Shown piece by piece: positions 43,073 to 55,000 of a stretch of 55,111 bases of DNA. This DNA is from JADGNZ01 sp035995985 (GTDB lineage: Bacteria > Acidobacteriota > Thermoanaerobaculia > Gp7-AA8), in contig DASYJY010000106.1 of assembly GCA_035995985.1 (NCBI GenBank), forward strand, positions 1 to 55,111, in the 5' to 3' direction. Made by a program: the position numbers and the translations under genes. Each line of letters opens with the position of its first letter. Position 1 is the first letter of the stretch. Below the pieces are notes generated by a model. It ran no database searches. It was given only the letters and a program-made list of their open reading frames with translations, and had not been told where the DNA came from.

Positions 43073-46000
43073 CTACTGCGCCGGCACGAATGTCGGGTCG
43101 TTCGTCTTCGAATCGATTACCGATGCGTATGCCGTTACCCGCCCTTGTCCGCTGATTACTTTCACCGTTACGCGGGCGTTGTACATGTTGGTGAGGCCCA
43201 TTGATTTGAGGAGTTGCGGGTATTGGATGAATTGGTCGGGCGCGAGGTCGAGTTGGGTGGAGGCGGCTACTTTTGAGTCGCTGGGGATGGCGGTGATCTC
43301 GATCTTTGCGGATTTGCCGGTGACTTCGGCGAAGCCGACGTTGGTGCGGTAGCGGTCGGATTCTTCGATTTGGAGCAATTGCAGCGGGCGCGTGCCGAGG
43401 GCGGCGGCGTCGTTGGCGGTGACGGCGGGGATGAATTGGCCGTAGGTGCCGTTCGACGTCTGGTTGTAGGTGCGGGCGGTGGCGACGAGCGGCGTCGTCG
43501 CGGTCGTGGAGATGTGGAGCGCGCCGCCATCATTGGTGAGGCCGAAGAATTGGTGGAGGGCGGCGTCAAAGGTCTGAACCTGGTTCGGCGCGAGTAGGAC
43601 GTCCTTCGATTGTGGGGCGGCGCCGCTCTGCGAGTAGAAGGTCAGCGTTGCTTTGACGATGTTCGCTGATGGGTTGAAGAGGCGGACGTCGGTCTGCCAG
43701 TTGGCGATGCCGTTGTTGAGATCGGCCACGCCTGGGATTACGTACTTCGACGCCGCGACGGCATTGACGGCGACCGGCGTGACCAGGAGCGGATCGTTGG
43801 TGAGGTTGTCGAGCACCGAGGCGTAGGCGGTGACTTTTCCGACGGGGGAAACGACTTTGATTTCGATGCGGCCGTCGTTCACCTGCACGTTCTTCTGGGC
43901 GAGGATGGAGTTGAGCTGAATGTGCTGGCCGCCCTTCAAATCCTGCGTGAACTCGGTGAGTTTGTGGCCGTCGTCGCCGAAGACGCTGACGAGGACGGAT
44001 GCGGGATCGCCGGAGCCTTCCACGATGCCGAGGTTCGTGCGGTAGGCGGGCGACTGCGCGATCTGCTGGAGGCTGAGGATCGTCGACTTCGATGGATCGC
44101 TGGCGCGTCCGACGAAGGCGGCGAACGGGATGGCGGGGATGTACTGGCCGAAAGTGCCATTCAAGGTCGTGTTGAAGGTGCGGCTGGAGGCGAAGGTGAG
44201 GATGTTCGCCAGGCCGGCCGGCAGCGCGGCGGAGGTCGAGTTCGTCGTCGCCGTCAGCGGGCGCACTTCGAGCGTGCCGGTGGCGCCGTTGGAGCCGAAC
44301 CACGATTCGAGGACGTCGTCGAGGGCGATGGTGCGGCCGGGATCGATGGCGACGGTGGTCTGCTTGCCTTGCGTGATGCCGCCCTCGCCGGTCGGCGTGA
44401 AGGTGACCTGGTACTTCATCGGCTGCGCGGACGAATTGGTGACGCGGACGTCGGACTGGAACTTGGAGTTGATCCCGTCCGCGTGGGCGACGGCGGGGAT
44501 GATCAGCGCGTCCGGCGGCGGGGCGTTCTTCGCGGTCGGCGAGACCGGCTGCACGAGGTTGACGGAGACGGTGGTCGTCGCTGGCGGCGTGTTGCCGAGC
44601 GCAGTGATGCGGCTGTTTCCAGTTGACGATCCGAAGGCGACGTTGACGGCGGCGGTACTGGTGCCGACCGGGAGGCCGTTGGGGTTCGCGGTGACGTTGA
44701 GGGTCGTGCCGCCCGGTGCGACCGTGCCGGTGGAGGGGGAGACCGTGAGCCACGGCTGATTGGTCGTGGCGAGGAAGGTGTCACCGGCCGCGGCAGCGAT
44801 CGCGCCGCCGGCCAGCGGGCCGTTCCCGCCGTCGAGGTGGATCTGGTAGTGCGTGGCCTGCGGGTTGTCGGCGGGAGTAGAGCCGGTCGCGTTCGATGGA
44901 TCGGTGACGTTCGACGGCAGGACCTGCACGGCCAGCGGAGGCGAGAAGAGGCTGCGGGCGCCATTGCAGGCGCTGATTGCGCGCACGCGGTAGTAAATCG
45001 TGAGCGGCGCATTGCCGGTGTTCACGTTCTTGAAGGGAAACTCGCTCTCCTCGATGGTGAAGCTGTTTGGATCGGGGAAGGTGGCGTCGACCGACTCCTG
45101 GAACTCGTACTTCGCGGCTCCCTTCGGAGCGACTGGAGTCCAGCGGATGACGTACTCGACGCCGCTCGAGACGGTGCTTCCGGCGCGCGGCTGCGGGACG
45201 GCGGGCGTTGCGCAGGACGGCGGCGGCGCGGCGGCGGTGAAGCTGCTTGCGGTCGAACGAAGCGGCGGGCAATTGTCGAAGAGCGCTTCGACGGACCAGG
45301 TGACAGGGCCGGCCGGCGCGGTCACGTTGTCGAGGTGGAGCGACGAGGTCGTGCCGATGACCGTTGGCTCTTCATTGTTGGAACCGAGGCGCACCTTGTA
45401 CTGCGTGGCGCCCGGGACGTTGCTCCAGCGCAGATCGAAGGGGGAGAAGACGGCCGGCGCGCCGTCGAACGGGGCGGTGAGGATGGGGCGGGTGACGCTG
45501 CAATCGGCTGGCGGCGTGACGGTGACGCGGGAGCGAGCCGATTCGACAGCGTCGCAGCGGTCGAAGAGGGTGCGCACGTACCACTCGATCGTTCCCGTTC
45601 CGACGGTGCGGCTGAGCGAGGTGGTGATCGTCGTTCCGGCCAGCGAGGGAGCGCCGCCGTCGATCGAGAACCAGAGCTCGTAGCCGATCGCGTTCGGGAC
45701 GGCCGTCCAGTCGAATTCGATGATGCCGTTGGTGAGCGTGGCGTTGTTCGCGGGCGCGAGTGGTGTCGCCCCGGCGTTGTTGCAGTTCTGCGCGGGCGGA
45801 ATCGTGAAGGTTTGGCGCGGCGATTCGAGGGCCGGGCAACCGTCGAAGAGCGCTTCGACGTACCAGGTCACGGCGCCGGTGGTGAAGGTGAAGTGGAGCG
45901 TGGTGACGGCGGCCGGCGTGGTGGCGATCGGGACGAAATCGGCGCCGTTGATGGAGGCCCAGACGCGGTAGCCGTTCGCGCCGGTGGCAGCCGTCCATTG

Positions 46001-49000
46001 CAGGTCGGTGATCGATGACGGCAGCGTGGCGCCGGACGGCGGCGCGAGGAGCGACGGCGCGGTGTGGGTGGCGCAGCCGGCGGTCGCGGCCAGCGTGAAC
46101 GTTGACGGCGCGGACGACGTTGGCGCGCAGCCTGGGAAGATGGCGTCGACGTGCCAGACCACGCTGGAGCCGGAGAGCGGGAGCGTGACCGAGGTCGAGC
46201 CGTTGGTCGTGGCGGCATCCTGAATGGCGGCGCCGTCGACGGCGAGCCAGAGGCGGTAGCCGATCGCTTGTGGCACCGCTGTCCAGCTGAAGGTCACGGG
46301 GGAGCTGACGTTTGCGTTGAGTGATGGGGCGGTGAGCTGCGGCGCCGCGCTTGTGCAGTTCGTCGATGCGGCCACGGTCAGATCGCGCGGCGGCGCGGAG
46401 GCGAGCGTCGGGCAGTTCGGGAAGTGCGCGGCGATGTACCAGGTGGAAGGACCGCTGGGCAGATTGATGGTGGCGGAGGTGGATTGGGTCGTCGTGGCGA
46501 TAGCCGCGGCGGCGCCCGAGCTGGCGATCCAGAGGTCGTATGACGTGGCATTGGGAGTGGGCGCCCAGGTGAAGGTGACGGGGCTGCCCAGGTTGGACGC
46601 GCCGGCGGCGGGCGAGACCAGCAGCGGGAAGGAGTTGTTGCACGAGATGGCCGTGGTCACCGCCACGTTGGCGCTGGCGCTGTTGTTGATCGTGTTCGGA
46701 TCGGGCGTGGGGCTGCTGATGGCGGCGGCGTTGCCGGCGCTGTTTCCCGTGGCGGTCGCGGTGATGGTGATCGGTGCGGCCGCACCGGCGGCGAGCGAGG
46801 GACGCGTGCAGACAGCGGAGAGTCCGTTCACGTTGCAGGACCAGCCGTTGCCCGATGCGGTGGCCGAGGCGACGCCGGAGAGGCTGTTGATGACGGTGAC
46901 GTTCTGCGCGTCGCTTGGGCCGTTGTTCGCGGCATTCAACGCGAAGGTCAGCGTGCCGCCGGCGGCGACTGGATTCGACGTGGCGGTCATCGTCAGCGCC
47001 ACGTCGGCGGAGTCGGTGATGGACACGTTGACGCTGCCGGAGGCGGTGCAGGAGCCGCTGGTGATGGTGATGCTGATCGTGGCGGTGCCGCTGTTGCCGG
47101 CGGTCCAGGCAATCGACGGTGTGCCGTTGCCGCTGGTGATCGTGCCGCCGGAGATCGTCCAGTTGTAGGTCGATCCGGCTTGCGCCGTGGGCACCGAGGC
47201 GGTGTTGCCGGTGGAGTGGGTGGCGACGGAGGAGGGCGCGGTGATGGTGGCGGTCGTGGCGCCGGAGGAGATGGTGATGGTCTTCGAGGCGTTGGCGCTG
47301 CAGCCGTTGCTCGTGACCGTGACGCTGTAGGTGGTCGTCGACGCGGGCGAGACGGTGATGGTCTGGGTGGTGGCGCCGGTCGACCAGGCGTAGGTGGCGA
47401 AGCCAGGGCCGGCATCGAGTGTGGCGCTGCCGCCGGCGCAGATGGCGGTGGGGCCGGTGATGGTGACGTTCGGAGTTGGGTTGACAGTGACGGCGATCGG
47501 GGAGGAGGTCGCGCTGCAGCTTCCGCTGGTGATGGTGACGCTGTAGCTGCCGCTGGCCGTTGCGTTGATCGACTGCACGGTGTTGCCGGCGATCGGGTTT
47601 CCATTCAGCAGCCATTGATACGTTGGCGCGGCGCTCGAGGTGATCGTCACGCTGCTGCCGCTGCAGAAGGTGGTCGGGCCGCCGGGCGTGATGGTTGGTG
47701 GGGTCAGCGGTGCCTGCGAAACGGTGAACGGCGCGGAGGTGCCGCTGCAACCGCCGGCGTTGGTCACCGTGACGGTGTAGTCGCCGGCGGCGTTGGCAAT
47801 GTACGTTTGCGCGTTGGCGCCGCCGATCGGCGAGGCGTTCAACGACCATTGGTACGAGTTGCCGGCCGAGGCGGTGAGCGTCGTGTTTCCGCCGGGGCAG
47901 AACGAATGCGATCCGGTGATCGATGGCGTGAAGGTGCCGACGGTGACGCTGGCGCTGCCACTGGCGGTACAGCCGCCGAGCGAGGCGACGACGCTGATCG
48001 AGACCGGCGAGGCGGTGCCGGCCGAGAAGATGATCGACGACGTTCCCTGTCCGAATGTGACGCTGCCGTTGGTGACCGACCAGGTGTAGGTCGCGCCGCC
48101 GACGGGACTGACGATGCTCGCTCCGGCGGTGCTGTTGGCGCAGATCGATGACGGCGCGTTGATGGCGGCGGATGGGGGCGTGGTGACGGTGACGCTTTGC
48201 GGCGCCGAGGTGCCGGTGCAGCCGTTGGTGTCGGTGACGGTGACGCTGTAGTTGCCGGTGGCGGTGGCCACATACGTGGTGGCGTTGGCGCCGCCGATCG
48301 GTGTGCCGTTAAGCAGCCATTGGTACGAGGCGAAGCTGCCGCTGCCGCCGCTCGGATTCGCGGTGAGCGTGACGTTGCCGCCGCTGCAGAACGTGGTCGG
48401 TCCCCCGGCGGAGATGGTGACGTTGACGGCGCTGTTGACGTTGACCGATGTTGTTGCCGATGTCGCCGAGCAGCCGGCGGCGTTGGTGATGGTCACAGTG
48501 TAACTTCCAGCAGTGGTGGCCACGTACGTTTGCGCGTTGGCGCCGATGATCGGCGTGGCGAAGTTGCGCCATTGGTACGACGCGCCGGCCGAGGCGGTGA
48601 GGGTGACGCTGCCGCCGGTGCAGAAGGTGGTCGGGCCGCTCGGTGTGATCGTGGCCGCGGGCGGCGTGCAGGTGGTGATGGTGGCCGCGGCGGAGAACTC
48701 GGAGGTTCCGTCGGCGATCGTGGAGCAGGCGGCGTCGGTGTAGCTGGTGGCGGTGGCGACGAGTTTGTCGCCGATGACGACCGGAGCGCTGTTGACCGTC
48801 ATCGCCACGCCGGTCAGCGCGTTTCCTGCGAAGCATTGCGAGGCGATGAGCGACAGTGCGTGCACGCCGGACGCGTCGCTCTTGAACAGCTCGACGCGAA
48901 CGCCGGCGGTGTTGGCGATGGATGCGGAATCGACGTTCACGTGCGCAGTGAGCGTGCTGCCGGCCATTGAGGCGTCGACGAAAACGGCCGTGTTCTGGAA

Positions 49001-52000
49001 CCCATTCGGGCCGCTGTCGGCGTCGCCGGCGTCGTTCGCGGTCGGACCGTTGCTGCCGAGGTCGATGGTCATCCCGCTGTTGCCGGCGATGGTGTTGCCG
49101 AGGATGGCGTTGCCGTCGCCCGGGCCGTCGAAGGTGATGCCGGTGGTGTTGGAGACGATGGTGTTGCCGGTGCCGGCGGTGGTTCCGCCGATGGTGTTTC
49201 CGGTAACGAACGTGCCGAGGTAGACGCCGGCGGTGTTGCCGATCGAAGCGGTGCCGGCGGCGTCGGTGCCGATGAAGTTGGCGGAGATCAGGTTGCCGCT
49301 GCAGACGGCGCCGGCGCTGCCGGTGATGTAGATGCCGGAGTTGTTGTTGCCGGAGATGACGTTGCGGTCGGCCGCGCTCGTGCCGCCGATGATGTTGTTG
49401 CTGGCGCCGAGGAGGAGCTGGATTCCGTCGGTGATGTTGGCGACGTTCGAGGTGCCGGCGGCGTTGAGGCCGATGTAGTTGCCGCGCACGGTGTTGCCGG
49501 TGGCGGTCAGCCCTTTCAGCACGACGCCGCTGCCGAAGTTGCCGGAGATGACGTTGCGCGTCGCGGCGTTCAACCCGCCGATGGTGTTGTTGGCGGTGGT
49601 GACCAGGACGCCTTCTCCGGCGTTCTGTCCCGGCGTCAATCCGTCGGTGTGGAGGCCGAGGTAGTTGGCGGAGACGACGTCGTTGCCGGCCGTGTCGATG
49701 ACGATGGCCGAGCCCTGGAAGCGGACGATGCTCAATCCCTTGACGCTGTCGCCGCCGCCGCTGAGCTTCAGCCCGGCGCTCGGATTGGGGTTGCTGCTGC
49801 CGTCGAGCGTGACCAGCGGCGTGCCGCTGTAGCCGGGCTGCGTGGTGGCGTCGATGGTGACGTTTGCGGCGGTGATGGCCGGAAGCGCGGTTGGCGGCGT
49901 GATGGTGCGCTGCGCGCCCGGCAGGTTGAAGACGATGCTGCAGGGCGCGGTGCAGACGGAGGCGTTGTTGGCGTCGAGGATGGCCTGGCGCAGCGATCCG
50001 GTGCCGTTGTCGGCGTTCGTGGTCACGATCATCGTTGAGGTTCCGCCGATGGCGACGTTCGATGCCGTGACGTTGTTGCCGTTGTTCGGGTCGGATTGCG
50101 TCGACGCGGCGGAGGCATTCAGGACCGCGGTGCCGGAACCGGTGGCGGTGAGATTGATGGTCTGCGTGGCGGTGCCGCTCACCGGAATCGTTCCGATTGC
50201 GCAGGTGATGGTGGTGGTCCCGCTGCACGTGCCTTGCGTCGATGTCGCGGAACTGAGCGTCACATTCGGCGGCAGTGTGATCGTGGCGGTGACGTTGGCG
50301 GCCGCGGACGGACCGTTGTTCGCGACGACGGTGGTGTAGGTGAACGTGCCGCCGTTCGTCGCCGTCGACGGTGCGCTGCCGGTGATAGAGACGTCGGTCG
50401 CGCCGAGATACGTAAAGGCGTTCGTGGCCGTGGTCGGCTGGCCGTCGCCATTCGTCACGACGACATCGACGATGCCGCTGGCGTGCGCCGGTGTCGTGCA
50501 GGTGATCGAGGTCGAATTGACGAACGTGACCGCAGTCGCGGCGGTGCCGCCGAAGGTCACGGCCAGCGAGCCGCCGTTGACGAAGCCGCTGCCGGTGATG
50601 GTGACGTTCGTGCCGCCGGTGTCGGAGCCCTGGTTCGGGGAGAGCGCGGCCGTGATGGCCGGACCGCTGGCGGTGAGCGTGACCGCGGTGGCGCTGTAGG
50701 AATCGGCGAACGAACGCACCGGCGAGCTGCCGAAGGTGAGCGTCTTCGGCGAGAAGGTGGCCGAGCCGGAGGGGAAGCTGATGATCGTGAACTGCTGCCC
50801 GCCCTGCGGTACGAAGCCATTGATCGGCGCGGCGGTGAGCGCGCCGCCGAGGCCGACGGCGTTGGCGAAGGTCAGCCGTCCGTAGTTGGTGGCGCTGCCG
50901 ATGCCGAAGTCGTACGCAGGCGAGCCGCTGCTGGTGAACGAGCCGTTCAACGCAATCACGCCGCTCTGCGGCTGCAGCGTTCCGCTGTTGGCGAAGCCGA
51001 TGCCGAGGAAGGTGGTGGTGCCGATGGCGGTGCTCTTCCGGAAGATGCCGGAGTTGTTGAAGGGCTGGCCCGGCAGACAGCAGTGGAAGTAGACCAGCTG
51101 GTCGTTGGTGACGTCGAACAGTCCGGAGTTGTTGATGAGGCCGGAGTTGTAGACGGAGAGGTTATTGCCGCCGCTCCAATGCGTGGTGCCGGCGTTGTTG
51201 AGCGTGCCGCCGTCGATGTAACGGGTGCCGCTGCCGTTGATGTTCATCGTCGCGCCCGAGGCGATGCTCAATGAACCGGCGCCGGTGAGGACGGAGTCGG
51301 ACGGCCAGTCGACGACACCCGATCCGGTGGTGCTCATCGCACCGGTGACGTTGAGCGTGCCGCCGCTGAGCGTGAGGTGATCGATGGCGATGGCGCTGCC
51401 GGTGACGTTGAGCTGTCCGCCGCCGACTTCGAAGTTGCCGGCGCCGGTGAGGGTCGCCGCGCCGGCGAGGGTATAGGCCGCGCCGGTGAACAGGAAACGT
51501 CCCGACGATCCGGCGTTGAAAATGGCGGTGCTGGTTCCGCCGGACGTGAGGTTGAGCGTGCCGCTCTGCACGTCGACGGTGCCGCTGTTCGTGAGTCCGT
51601 TCGATTGGATCGTGGTCGTGCTGGTGGCGATCGACTTCCGCAACGTTCCTGCGTTGTTGAAGGCTTGGCCGGGAGTGCAGCAGTGGAAGTAGACGATCTG
51701 GTCGTTCTTGATATTGAACAGCCCCGACGCGTGATTGTTGATGACGCCGGAGTTGTAGACGGAGAGGTTGTTGCCGCCGCTCCAGTGGATGGTGCCGTCG
51801 TTGTTGAGTGTTCCGCCGTCGATGTAGCGCGTGCCGAAGCCGGTGATGTTCATCGTCGCGCCGGAGGCGATCGAAAGTGAGCCGGCGCCGGTGAGGGTGG
51901 AGTCGGCGCTCCAATCGACGATGCCGGCCGGCGTCGTGCTGATCGCGCCGGTGACGTTGAGCGTGCCGCCGTTCATGGTCAGGCGATTAACGGCGATGGC

Positions 52001-55000
52001 GGAGCCGGTCACGTTGACCTGCCCGCCGTTGATCTCGAAGTTGCCGGCACCGGTCAGGGTCGCGGCGCCCGAGAGCGTGTACGTCGCGCCGTTGAAGAGC
52101 AGCCGTCCCGCCGCGCCGGCGTTGAAGATCGCGCTGCTCGTGCCGCCGGACGTCAGATTGAGCGTGCCGCTCTGGATGTCCACCGTGCCGCTGTTGTTGA
52201 AGCCGTTCGAGGTAATCGTGGTGGTGTTCGTGGCAGTCGTCTTCCGGAATGTGCCCGCGTTGTTGAATGCCTGCCCCGGCAAGCAGCAGTGGAAGTAGAT
52301 GATCTGATCGTTGGTCGCCAGGAAAAGGCCGCCGGCCAGATTGTTGATGACGCCGGAGTCGTAGACCGAGATGTTGTTGCCGCCGCTCCAGTTGATCGTG
52401 CCGCTGTTGTTGATTGTGCCGCCGTCGATGTAACGCGTGCCGAAGCCGCTGACGTTGAGCGTTCCGCCTGCGGCGACGTTGAGCGTGCCTGCGCCGCTGA
52501 GCGTGGCGTCGGCATTCCAGTCGATGACGCCGGTCGACGTAGTGCTGAGCGATCCGCCGCCGTGGATGTCAAGATTGCCGCCGGCCAGCGTCATGTGATT
52601 GACGGTGAGGCCGGCTGCGGAAACGGCGATCTGCCCGGCGGCAAGCTGGTAGTTGCCGTTGCCGGTGAGCGTGGCGCCGGTGCCGAGCGTGTAGACGCTG
52701 CTGACGAAGATCGCGCCGGGCGAGGTGGCGTTGAAAACGCCGGTGCTGGTACCTCCCGATCCGAGAATGACCGAGCCGCTCTGGACGTCGAGCGTGCCGC
52801 TGTTGTTGAAGCCGTTGCCGTCGATGGTGGTCGTGCTCGTGCCGGCGGTCTTGCGGAACGTGCCGGCGTTGTTGAACGCCTGCGGCGCGCCGCAGCAGTG
52901 CTGGTAGATGAGCTGATCGTTCGTAACGAGAAACAGCCCCGTGGCCAGGTTGTTGATGACGCCGGAGTTGTAGATCGAGAGATTGTTGCCGCCGCTCCAG
53001 TTCACGGTGCCGCTGTTGTTGAGCGTTCCGCCGTTGATGTAGCGGGTGCCGAAGCCGCTGATGTTCAGCGTCCCTCCCGGCCCAACCGCCACCGTCGTAT
53101 CGACCTCGGCATCCGCAGTCCAGTTCATGACGCCGTTCACGCTCAGCGGACCACTACCGAGGAGACGTCCGCTGCCGAAGGTCAATGCGCCGCTCGCGGT
53201 CACGCTGCCGGGAGTCGTGAAGGTGATGTCGTGACTGACGCCGAGGTCGAGAGTCTGCGTGCCGGTCGCGCCGCCGCCGACGCTCAATGAGTTGAAGGAC
53301 GGCGTGACGTCGAGATTGACTGTGTAGGTACCGGCCGCGTCAATGACCACGTCGTTCGATGCCGTCGGCACGGTGCCGGTGGACCAGTTCGAAGGTGTGT
53401 TCCAGTTGCCGCCGCTGGCGTTGATCCAGTGCGCGGTGGTGATGACCGTGAAGGCGCTTGCGCTGGTGGCGGTGCCGCCGCCGGTGACGACGGAGATCGT
53501 GCCGCTGGTCGCTGACACGGGTACGGTGACGGTGATCTGCGTACTGCTGTCGCCGGTGAACGTGGCGGAGGTGCCGTTGAACTTGACGGCGCTGACGGCG
53601 GTGAAATCGGTGCCGGTGATGACGACGCTGGTTCCGCTGTTGCCGGAGCCGGGCGTGAAGCCGGTGATCGTCGGTGCGGGCGCGGCGATGTAGCACTTGC
53701 CGAACGTGCCGGCGCCGAAGACGGTCTGGATCTCCGTCGAAGAAAGGACGCGGTTGTACATCGTCACTTCGTCGATGCGGCCAGGGAAGAAGCTGGCCGG
53801 AGACGCATTGTCGATGTCGGCGCCGAGGAGCAGCGGATGCGTGTCGTAGCCGATGGCAGGCGTCGCCGCGGCAGTACCGGCAGAGGCGCCGTCGAGATAC
53901 AGCTGCTGCGTCGTGCCGTCATACGTGTAGGCGAAGTGGTGCCACGCGTTCGTGGTGGGGAAGGTGCTGGTGGAGAAGGCGTCGATGGAGGTCGTGTCGC
54001 CGTAGCCGGCGGCGATGGCGCCGTTCGCGGCGATGTAGACGACGAAGGAGTCCGAGAAGCTCGCCCCCGCCGTTTTGGAAACGATCGTACGAACTCCCGT
54101 TCCGCCGGTGAGGTTGAACCATCCCTCGATGGTGAATGCGCTACGGTGCAGCGTGGCGTTGTCCGGCGCGCTGACGTAGGCGGTCGTTCCGTTTAGACTG
54201 AATGCCTGCCCGGCCTCGCCGGTCGTGTACGACGCGCCGCCATTGGCGGTGGCGAAGTTGGGACCGATCGAATCGACGCCGTTGTTCTCGGCGCGATACC
54301 ACGCCACCGCGCCGCTGGGGATGGCCGTGCACGACGTCGGAGTGACCGTCGTGGTCTTGCTGGCGCTGTTGTTCGCCGTGTTCGGATCGGGCTGCGTGCC
54401 GGTCACGCTCGCCGACAGCGTCAGCGTTCCCGGGATCGTCGGCGTGACGACGATGGACGGGAAGAAGTTCACTGACGCACCGATCGAGCTCCAGCTGCAC
54501 GTCACCGCTCCGGCCGACGGCGTACACGTGCCGCTGTTCGTCGGCGTCGAGGAGACGTAGGTGGAGTTCGACGGGAGCGTCACGGTCAGCACGGGGTTCG
54601 TCCCCTGCGACGTGCTGTTGTTGAAGAGCTGGACGGTGAAGGTGACGTTCCCGCCGGCGAAGGTGATCGGATCTGGCGCGCCGCTGACCCCGACGAGGCG
54701 CAGGTCGATCTGATCGTTGACCGTGACCGATCCGCTGACGCTGTTGTTGGCGTTGTTCGAATCGGGCTCCGTGCCGGAGGCGCTGGCGGACAGCGTCGCC
54801 GTTCCACCTGCGGTCGGTGTGACGACCACCGTCGCGAAGTAGTTGACCGATGCTCCGATCGAGGTCCAGTTGCAGGTCACGACGCCGGCGGATTGCGAGC
54901 AACTCCCGCCGCCCGTCACCGACGCCGAAACGAACGTCGAGGCGGCCGGAATGGTCATCGTCAGCACCGTACCTGTCCCTTGCGAGGTGCTGTTGTTGAA

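Noticed and set aside
43900..53300. Many long plus-strand open frames opposite the giant gene
   Set aside because: They mirror the minus-strand repeats and result from GC-rich codon use and low stop frequency; their products are Gly/Arg/Asp-rich without any domain.
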